Positions 55,614 through 64,000 of a stretch of DNA of 64,000 nt are shown piece by piece. The notes below the pieces were generated by a model. That model was not told where the DNA came from. It saw only the letters and a list, made by a program, of their open reading frames with translations, and ran no database searches. The position numbers and the translations under genes were made by a program. Position 1 is the first letter of the stretch, and the number at the start of each line of letters is the position of its first letter. The stretch covers positions 6,107,001 through 6,171,000 of the forward strand of contig NC_083570.1 in assembly GCF_027579695.1 (NCBI RefSeq), written 5' to 3'. Source of the DNA: Neoarius graeffei (Eukaryota; Chordata; Actinopteri; Siluriformes; Ariidae).

Positions 55614-57640
55614 AAATTCAACCTTTTCCTGAGAGTTTCAGCAGCTGGATAAATATTGTTCAGTATTTTAAACTGAATTTCTTTCACTGTGGGTGAAATT
55701 GTCCGTCTAAGATAACTACAGTGTGTATTTGTTAGCATTCCTCCATCGTCAGTTATTCTTACTTTTATTTTTTTAAATCAGGGAATAGCTTCCATTTTAA
55801 AACATTTCTAATTCCTTTGTTATTAGATTTTCTTTCACCAATTTCCACTTCACCGATTTTCAGTTCAGGCAGTTTGACCGACACCTTTGAATATTCAAGG
55901 GTATTTTTTATCGTGAATCTTAAGGGAGGTGGAATAGCTCTCCAAATTTAATTAAATTCTCTATAGACACATTTTAAATGAAACTTTTCTACAAATGAAT
56001 TAAATTGCATTGATTGTCCATTTTCATCCATTAGATCAGTAATATCTAAAACTTTATCATTCCATTCCTGTTGAAATAAAGTCTTCCTATTAATAGTAAT
56101 GGTTCTATTATTCCACAAGGTTAAGTACGCTAGCATTTGTGTACATTAAGTAAATAATTTTGGTGAAATTGGGCAGCCTTGTCTGATTCCACGTAAAATC
56201 TTAAATTGAATAATTGATTAGTAATCAATCATATCCAGAATCAGTCAGACGTGGTTTTGAATATATCTTCCCTTCATGAAGGCTGATTGATATTCGTCTA
56301 CAAGTTTTACAAGTCCACGCTTTAGACGATTAGCAAGTAATTAAGGCAAGTAATTTATAATCATTGCATAGTAAGGTTATAGGTCTCCAATTGTCTAGCA
56401 ACAAGAAGTCTTTTTTGGGTTTTGGTAGCAAGGTTATTAAGCCTGTCTTCATCGTCGGGGATAAACATCCTTTGTGAATGCATTCTAAAAATGCTCTTTA
56501 TAATAATTTTTTTTTAATATCCACCCAAAAGTATTTTAAAAATTCAGATGTTAAGCCATCGATTCCTGGTGATTTACCATTTTTCATTTGTTTTAATGCA
56601 ATTTCAATTTCTGTTATAGTTCATTCCTCATCAAGTGTATGTTTGTCTTCATTTTCTTGATGTTATCATTGATGGGATAAAATAAGACGTCACATTCTGA
56701 TTTATTAAATTGAAGTTACAATAAAAGAGCCAAATTCCATCCTGTACTCATTTCTGATCTTCTATTATATTATCATTGGTCATAAGCTTACATATTTTTT
56801 CTTAGTTTGTCTTTGTTTTTCAAGTCCGAAGAAATAAATGGACTTTTTTCACCCTGTTCGATCCATCCAGCTCTTGATCGAGTGGAAGCTCCATTTGCCT
56901 TTATTGTGTACATTTCGTCTAGTTGAGACTGCAGTGACTGTAATTCTGAAATGTTTTCTAAGGATAGTTGTGTGTTATTTACTAATGTATTAATTTTATC
57001 AATCAGATCCTTTTGTTCTTGTTTCCTTATCCGTGAAAGTTTTTTACCCATGACAATTGCTATTTGTTTGAGCTTAAACTTAAACCATTCCCATTTACTC
57101 CTATCAGACATGTCTAACTCTTCAACCTCCAAAATAAGAGACTTCACCTGATCACAAAATTCACCGTTCTGTAATAAGTCGTGATTAAATTTCCAGATAT
57201 TAGGAAGCAGTGGCGGTTCTAGACCAAAATTACTAGGGGGGCCGAGGTGGGGCCAGTGTTTTTTCAGGGGGGCACATATGGGCAAAACATGGCAATATTT
57301 AAGCGTTCAAAATGTTTTGTTTAGTTTATTTAAAACCAAAACAAAATACATTGAGCATAAATACAATGAGATAAACATTCTGTCTCAATAGCCTAAACAT
57401 AAAATAAATTGTGCTCAGTAAATCTTAAAACCATGTTTCTCTTTTTTGTAAAATAAGATTTCTATTTTTGCATACAATGAACCTTTTCTTCAGACGTGGC
57501 TGCACTGGAGTGTTGTCCAAGCACTTGCTGATATCTGGAGAAAGATGAATACAGTAAATATGAGAGTGCGACTGAGAACATTTATTTATCATTATTCATT
57601 TATTATTATATCTATTATTTGTATTTTATATTTATTAATT

Positions 57641-58007
57641 GGCGGCACGGTGGTGTAGTGGTTAGCGCTGTCGCCTCACAGCAAGAAGGTCCTGGGTTCG
57701 AGCCCCGGGGCCGGCGAGGGCCTTTCTGTGTGGAGTTTGCATGTTCTCCCCGTGTCCACGTGGGTTTCCTCCGGGTGCTCCGGTTTCCCCCACAGTCCAA
57801 AGACATGCAGGTTAGGTTAACTGGTGACTCTAAATTGACCGTAGGTGTGAATGTGAGTGTGAATGGTTGTCTGTGTCTATGTGTCAGCCCTGTGATGACC
57901 TGGCGACTTGTCCAGGGTGTACCCCGCCTTTCGCCCGTAGTCAGCTGGGATAGGCTCCAGCTTGCCTGCGACCCTGTAGAAGGATAAAGCGGCTAGAGAT
58001 GATGAGA
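57641..58007 (+). repeat. V-SINE nested in the 57208-59156 hAT
   Basis: Full-length; duplication tttattaatt (57631-57640, 58008-58017); tail gatgatgagat. Confidence 0.9.
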
Positions 58008-58722
58008 TTTATTAATTATTATTCAGACGTCACACTTTCAGGGTAGGCTATATGAATTGTAGGTCGACACCGCTCACACACATACATTTATTCAACATCA
58101 CAAACCTGATGGTGCTGTACTTGATATGCATGGTGAATCTGGTTGTCCCAATGACTCGTTGGGTTGTCCCTCATTCTGTCCCTCAATCTGATCCTGAATG
58201 TCTTCATCCTCACTCTCAGATTGCCTTTCAGATGCCTCACTTTCCACCTCTCCAACCACCACCTCTGGCTCTCTCTCCACCTCTGGCTCTCTCTCCTCTT
58301 TCATAATCTTCATCTTCCTTACTCTCTCTATGTTGCTTTTTGCCAACAGGGACAAAAAAGGACATAATGTCCTTCTTGCTTCTTTCCATGATGATAGCCT
58401 ACAGTAGGTCTGTACTAAAAAGTAAACGGAGAGGAATGTAGCATCTACATATCAAAAGGCCATTAAAGTTTTACAAGAAGGTTAAACACTGTCGGTTATT
58501 TTACCCATTTCCCAAAAATATTAAGTTAGGCTACTTATTGCTGTGCAACGCACTTTTAAGAAAGCGCAATAAAACGGATTTATTATTGTAGTGAACAACA
58601 ACAGTAAAACACGGATATGTGCAAACACTGACGTTACGAAATTGAATAATTTTCCTTACCTTCGCCTCTTTGCAGTAGCCTAGTCCTTGCAGGGCTGCAA
58701 TCTCTCACGTCCGAAGTTTACA

Positions 58723-58932
58723 CACTGTAAAAAAATATTTGTTGTTTTAACTTAAAAAAGTTAGTGCAAGGGTTGCCTTAAGGGCTGCCTTAAAATTTTG
58801 AGTTCACTGAAATTAATATAGTAAGTTCACAACAATTTAACTTACTATGTGAATTCCAGTGAACTCAAAATTTTAAGGCAGCCCTTGCACTAACTTTTTT
58901 AAGTTAAAACAACAAATATTTTTTTTACAGTG
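58723..58932. mobile_element. 210-bp palindromic MITE
   Basis: Starts cactgtaaaaaaatatttg and ends with the complement, arms about 95 bp (gttttaacttaaaaaagtta ... gggctgccttaaaattttga). Target duplication unclear. No frame. Confidence 0.7.
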
Positions 58933-59599
58933 CAATTCGCGCTGCTGCGGGTCTTTCTGCTGCAGGTAACAGTGTGCGTGTAGCGCTTTAAGGAGTCCGT
59001 GTAGAACACTCCGTCATGTCAGTTCCGATCTTCGAGCCAGCGCACGTCAAAATTAATAAATCTTGTTACCTGTTCAGCACAGGGGCCACAACAGGGGCCA
59101 AGAGCAATTTTACAGGGGCACTGGCCCCCCCTGGCCCCCGTTTAAAACCGCCTATGTTAGGAAGGATCTTATGTTGCTTAGATGTGAATAGGTTTAGACT
59201 AATCGTACAATGGTCTGTGAGCGGAGAGGCTGAAATTTCACAATCTAAAATATCATTATACAGCTCACAAGAGATAAGCCAGTAATCTAGTCTCGAACAC
59301 TGACCGTTTCCTGCAGCATTAAACCATGTATATTGAATACAAGTTGGGTTTGATGACCTCCAAAAATCAATTACATTCGTTATTGTTCATAAATTCAGTA
59401 TAATGTGGCTGTAAACAGGTTGTGGATTCCTGTGAGGTATTCGATCTAACCATGAATCAGGGGCTATGTTAAAGTCTCCGCCCATTATCACTTTTTCTGA
59501 AGTATATGATGTTTTTCATTCATTAACAAGTTTACTTCATTCCTCTGTTATGATTTTGGGTACAAATAAGGTTCATTTGGTTGTGCTTAGAACTGTGAT

Positions 59600-60289
59600 A
59601 TTGGTGAATTGCTCCTAGAGGGAACAAAAGAGTTAACCTGTTGTAATAATAGGATTAAATAGGTGCAGTTCAATAACCACTTAACGTTAAAGATAATCAT
59701 TTACAGACCGGTCTAAAACATAGAAATCAGATTAAAATTCAAAAGGAGTGAGAGAAAGAACTTTATAAATTCATCCATCTTAGGTAGATTATCTAACTGA
59801 ATTATACTTCATTACAGTGAGACAACACAGGAAATTTGCCTGAGTAAAATTTACTCAAATTGAAGACAATTTTACTCTGCGTCAGATAACATTTGGTCCC
59901 TCTCTAAAAAGAGTAAAAGTTACTCTTTTGGTCGAGCTGTTTTTCTAGAGTCAATTCTGCTCAATTTAGTGTTAATATTTTACTCTTTGTGGTGCTATTT
60001 GACTCAGAGTGTCTTAAAATTAACTCTTGTGCCATTTTACTCAGTTCAGAGTTATAATCAACTCTATTGTGAGAAACAGTAAATTTACTCTGCCAAAATG
60101 TTCCTCACCCTTGGAGAGGTTTCTGATCAGTTAAGAGTCAAAACTAACTAACCAGAGTAACTCTTCAGAATTGCTGTTACATTGAATTTACTGACATTTT
60201 GCCACCTAATAAAATAATGGATAATAACTAACAGACTTTACTAAATAAAAATCAACAAACTGTATACCCATGACTCAGTTTATTTCCCA
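59600..60289. other. non-coding stretch with scattered GAGTAAA/TTTACTC motifs
   Basis: About 59830-60190 contains many short repeats of actc/gagt with A/T runs in both orientations (gagtaaaatttactc at 59843). It resembles a decayed inverted-repeat element, but no ends were found. No gene. Confidence 0.4.
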
Positions 60290-62157
60290 GGCACTTGTTT
60301 TCTTTTTCTTTTTCACAAATCATCCATGATGACACGGAGAAAAAAAAACATTTAAATAGTAAAAGTATTATAAAACACCACAATACAACAAAATTGAATA
60401 CAAGGAAAAGAGTTTACGAAAATTGGAGAAAAGCAAGACAGTTACAAAAAGATGAAGAGAAGTGCACAGAAGGACTGAAAGAAATTCACCGCTCGCTGGC
60501 GTGGGGTGAATTTGTGCAACCTACGGCCTTTGTGTCGGGCCCCCCGGACGGTTACTACCGTGGATCCGCCGATTTCTGCCAAGTTTGGGCTCGTCAATGC
60601 TAGGTTGCTAGCGAACAAAACTTTCATCCTGAAGGATTTGCTTACTTCCCGGGGACTGGATTTTCTCTGTGTGACTGAGACGTGGCTCGCTGTTGGTGAG
60701 TCCAGCGCCCTCACAGAACTTTTATCTGGGGATTGCTGCTATTTTAACTCCCCACGGACCTCGGGCCGAGGAGGAGGAATAGCGACCATTTATAAAAGTC
60801 ATTATAAATGTAAGCAACTGTCTCTGTCATCCTCTTTTACCGGCTTTGAGATGAGTTTATTTGAACTGGCTCGCCCTCACACAGTGTTGTGTGCAGTGGT
60901 CTACAGACCTCCCAAATACAATAAGGACTTTATAAGTGACTTTTCTGATTTCCTGGCTGAAATTATTCCCGAGTATGACCGTGTCCTTATTGTTGGGGAT
61001 TTTAATGTTCATGTGTGTTGTCCTGATAAGCCAATGGTGAAGGACTTTCTTAACCTTATTGACTCTTTTAATCTAGTACAGTCTGTTTCTGGTCCCACAC
61101 AAGAATGTGGACACACACTCGATCTTGTTTTATCATATGGTTTGCCTGTTTTTAACTTGGAGATCTGTGATGCAGTGTTTTCGGACCATATGCAACGACC
61201 CGGACGAGCTTAGTTCATGGTTTCACTCCTCCTGCCAAATTGTTTTAGACACTGTGGCTCCCTTAAAAATTAGGCAGCCTAAAACTAAATGTGAACCCTG
61301 GCTAAATGACACTACTCGTGCTGTCAGACGCCAGTGCCGTAGAGCTGAGCCCAAGTGGAAGAGAGACAAACTGCAAGTGTCTTTTCAAATGTTAAGAGAG
61401 CGCTGGCGTAACTATCAGACAACTGTGAAAGCTGCTAAAACTAAACATTTCTCTGATATTATTTTGTCAAACTGTCATAAGCCTCGTGTTCTGTTTAAGA
61501 CTGTCGACTCTGTTCTTAATGCTCCGCAGACCGTCGGTATTGAGGCTTCGCCTGCTGTTTGTGAAGACTTTCTTCACTTTTTTATTGACAAGGTTGCTGG
61601 CACTCGGGTTCTAATCTCCCCTTCTGCATATGACCCTTCAGTCTTTGTCCCCTGCTCAGCTGTCCTTGATAGGTTTGAGTCTGTGACTCTGTCAGATTTA
61701 CAGGACACTGTTGGTCATTTAAAGCCCTCAGGCTCTCCTAATGATGCTGTCCCCTCTCGATTATTTAAAGAGGTTTTTCCTACTGTGGGTCCATCCGTGC
61801 TTGCAGTTATTAACAGTAGTTTGTCCTCAGGTGTAGTCCCTAAAAACTTTAAACATGCAGTAGCGCAACCTTTAATTAAAAAAACAGGTTTAGATTCTGC
61901 AGTTTTGGCTAATTATAGGCCTATTTCTAAACTGCCCTTCCTTTCAAAACTCCTCGAAAAGACAGTCTACAGTCAATTAATGTCCTTTCTGGAGGAGCAC
62001 AATATTCTTGAGGTTTTCCAATCTGGTTTTAAATCACTGCACAGCACAGAATCGGCTCTTTTAAGAGTTTTTAATGATATTCTTTTAACTTGTGATTCCG
62101 GTGAATGTGCTGTTCTTGTACTTTTAGACCTAACTGCTGCATTTGACACTGTAGATC
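60290..62157 (+). mobile_element. L2/CR1-group LINE fragment, endonuclease plus start of RT
   Basis: 60506-61190 encodes an apurinic endonuclease (LDFLCVTETWL, GRGGGIATIYK, VYRPPKY, VLIVGDFNVH, HTLDLVLS, FSDHM). A deletion and frame change at about 61195 joins it to 61107-62157, the linker and RT start (LANYRPISKLPFLSKLLEK, FQSGFKSLHSTESAL, LVLLDLTAAFDTVDH). It ends abruptly before the YADD motif, where different LINE sequence begins at 62158. Broken, non-functional. Confidence 0.8.
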
Positions 62158-62910
62158 ATGTTTGATGTTGCCGTAGAGAACGCAGAAGATGCAATGAATC
62201 TGATGATGGATAGAATAACTAATGACTTAATGAATGGGAATAGTGAGAACACTGAGACACTTTTGTGTGCTGGCAATGCAATGGAGACTGAGCAAGCAAC
62301 GTTTAAGAAACCTAAGAGGAAAACGACTAGGAGATCCGCTAAAAATGCAAAGAGATTTGCGAATGAAAACTTGCTTGTTGATACTGATAGTGACGATTCC
62401 CCTTTGTGCTCCGCTTCTCCTATTGTATATCCTCTAAAGATGATCAAAAGTTTCCTGGGGTCTACTAAAAATACCCGAGGGGTCAAAGTGGAAGAGCGTT
62501 TTCCAGACACAAAACAATTTAGCATGGCAGTTCAGCATTTTACTGTAAGCATGTGAAAGGTAACTTTACTGAACAAGAGGGTTATAGACTTAATAAATTA
62601 CTGACAAAGCTCAATCAACAAGCAGATGAAAATGGTGGTAATGAGACAGGGTAAATTTATTGTTTTGTGTTTACTATTTTTGCTTGTTTACTTGATTTCA
62701 TGCTCTTTCATTTATGGGTGATTTTAAAATAGCGACCCTAAACATCAATGGTGCGAGAGATTTTAGGAAGAGAACAAAATTCAGTTGATGAAATAAAAGC
62801 ATGTGGATGTCATATTTATCCAAGAAACACATAGCAATGATAAAAACGCTGTTGACTGGGTCAGAGAGTGGGAAGGGAAAACCTTTCTTAGTCATAAAAC
62901 CTTCACGTTT
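62158..62910 (+). mobile_element. Tx1-like LINE fragment: ORF1 end and ORF2 start
   Basis: 62158-62556 is an open frame of 132 codons with a basic stretch (KKPKRKTTRRSAKNAKRF) and acidic tail, in the position of an ORF1 C terminus. 62730-62900 reads KIATLNINGARDFRKRTKF, the usual start of Tx1/L1 ORF2 endonucleases, then breaks down by stops. Its joint to the L2 fragment at 62157/62158 is sharp. Confidence 0.6.
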
Positions 62911-62976
62911 CCTCCACAGCCAAAAGACATGCGGGTTAGGATAACGTAATATGTATTACTATGTAATTACATTATG

Positions 62977-63108
62977 TAGGAGAAACCGAAGCACCCGGAG
63001 GAGAACATGCAAACTCTACACAGAAAGACCCCGTCAGCTACTGGGCTCGAACCCAGAACCTTCTTGCTGTGAGCCGACAGTGCTAACCGCTACACCACCG
63101 TGCTGCCT
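62977..63108 (-). repeat. truncated V-SINE with a 30-bp target duplication
   Basis: Reverse-oriented head and part of the core (ggcagcacggtggtgtagcg ... cctccgggtgcttcggtttc). Flanked by the same 30 bases on both sides (62946-62975 and 63109-63138, taatatgtattactatgta...). A plus-strand V-SINE core scrap (about 62911-62941) lies just before it. Confidence 0.85.
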
Positions 63109-63138
63109 GTAATATGTATTACTATGTAATTACATTAT

Positions 63139-64000
63139 CAGGGTCCCTGGAGGTTTTCAGGTTTCCTCAAACCTTACAAACACAGCTGGATACGCAACAC
63201 TCTCCGGCCCCTGGGCATGAACTGTGATGGAGTGGGGTCCCGGGGTGTATCCCCACCTCATGCCCAGTGTTCCTGGGACACACTCTGTATGACACTTTTT
63301 AGGTTGAACCCAGTTAGAAGGTCAACTTATGTCTCGAGACCACCGCCCTCGTACCACCCAGAGCTCTGGAGGTCAGTCGCAAAGAAAGACAGGAACCCCA
63401 ATGTAATTCACATGTTTATTCGCAAGTTCCCCAATTGGACAGGAATACAGAGGGTTATTATATGTGAGTGTTATCTGTTATAAATGACATCACTGTAGAG
63501 GGTGTGTGTGTGTGTGTGTTGACTTGCGTGCAAGTGAGCATCTTGATCTTGGGGCAGGTCATTGCTTACGTACACCCCTTCAGGTCAGATATACTTAAGA
63601 TGGTGATAGAATTTTTAAACACAGATATGTTATAAGAAAGTAAACAAAAAATAAGAACAACTTATACAAAGAATATTTCTGGCAAAACAAAGAAATGCTA
63701 CTTCTAACTTAAAACTATAAAATTATAAAATCACTAAATGCATCCTAGATCTAACAATTAAATCCAACATTCAATCATTTCAGATTCAACATTAAAGAGA
63801 CTGGTGAACTCTAACCATCTTAAATTACAATCCTAGCTATAAGCTAACTTAAATCATGGCATTAAAATCTAACACATAGTATATGCAGCTATGAGTGTGT
63901 GTTGGTGTGTCTGACATCATATGTAGACCTTCAGGCGCCGTTTAGACACATCTCAATAATACACATTTCTTATCAAAAATAAACAAAATGTTCTTCAACA
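63139..64000. other. right edge, no gene seen
   Basis: 63139-63300 holds a SINE/LINE-tail-like phrase (gtgtatccccacctcatgcc, cagtgttcctggga). The rest is AT-rich single-copy-looking sequence with a short (GT)n at 63503-63519. The frame 63217-63483 is unsupported. Confidence 0.4.

Larger units (their letters stand above)
57208..59156. mobile_element. hAT element inside the Tx1/L1-like LINE
   Basis: Flanking 8-bp duplication ttaggaag (57200-57207, 59157-59164). Ends CAGTGGCGGTT and, reversed, CATAGGCGGTT. A minus frame 58355-58098 is rich in Glu and Ser and might be a leftover N terminus, not recognised. Carries a V-SINE and a small palindromic MITE. Confidence 0.9.
55614..59600 (-). mobile_element. 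decayed Tx1/L1-like LINE ORF2, split by a hAT
   Basis: Reading on the minus strand from about 59500: an endonuclease-like stretch (GGDFN near 59480, RLDYWL near 59290), then 57285-56788 (QLDEMYTIKANGASTRSRAG, WIEQGEKSPF), RT sequence with many stops, 56136-55948 and 55738-55520 (RRTISPTVKEIQFKILNNIY). This is the order endonuclease-RT-C terminus of L1/Tx1 LINEs. Borders are approximate, apart from the junction with the gene D flank. Confidence 0.75.

Overview
The window is vertebrate nuclear DNA, almost certainly from a teleost fish. It carries intron-rich genes with GT/AG exons, finTRIM-type immune genes, DANA/Mermaid-like (V-SINE) tRNA SINEs, several hAT families, Tc1 elements and L2/Tx1-clade LINEs. 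The repeat set suggests an ostariophysan, possibly a catfish, but that is inference. All calls come from reading the sequence and comparing copies inside the window; no database was searched.

The core is a cluster of four finTRIM-family genes (RING, B-boxes, coiled coil, B30.2/PRYSPRY) on alternating strands: A (minus, 3550-12136, B30.2 exon beyond the left edge), B (plus, 22752-32128), C (minus, 36531-42298) and D (plus, 46957-54901). A/B and C/D are head to head and B/C tail to tail. D is complete and in frame (six exons, 564 codons plus stop). A is in frame as far as visible. B and C carry a 2-bp longer CA run in coding exon 3, which shifts the frame before B30.2. C also lacks both B-boxes. 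A, B and D are close duplicates including introns, so each copy can serve as the empty site for insertions in the others, and many transposon boundaries can be fixed to the base.

1-12136: gene A, with a solo-LTR-like insertion and a MITE in intron 5 and a four-level nest of DNA transposons in intron 1. 12137-20879: upstream of A, a hAT remnant, and a 5.8-kb ISL2EU-like element with a THAP/DDE transposase and a convergent YqaJ-PHD gene, both broken by stop codons. 20880-32128: gene B, with a dead Tc1 copy upstream, a tRNA/5S-rRNA chimeric SINE and a second deep nest in intron 1, and a 729-bp near-perfect palindrome in intron 5. 32129-36530: tail-to-tail spacer with a Tc1 copy whose transposase frame is intact. 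36531-42298: gene C, intron 5 carrying a 5'-truncated L2 LINE. 42299-46956: C-D spacer with the last three exons of cfap206 (minus strand) and a Tx1/L1-like LINE fragment. 46957-54901: gene D, with a hAT holding two further insertions in intron 1. 54902-64000: decayed LINEs with a nested hAT, and SINE fragments.

The only functional host genes are the finTRIM paralogs (predicted ubiquitin ligases of fish antiviral immunity) and the cfap206 3' end (ciliary protein). Everything else supported here is mobile or repetitive DNA.
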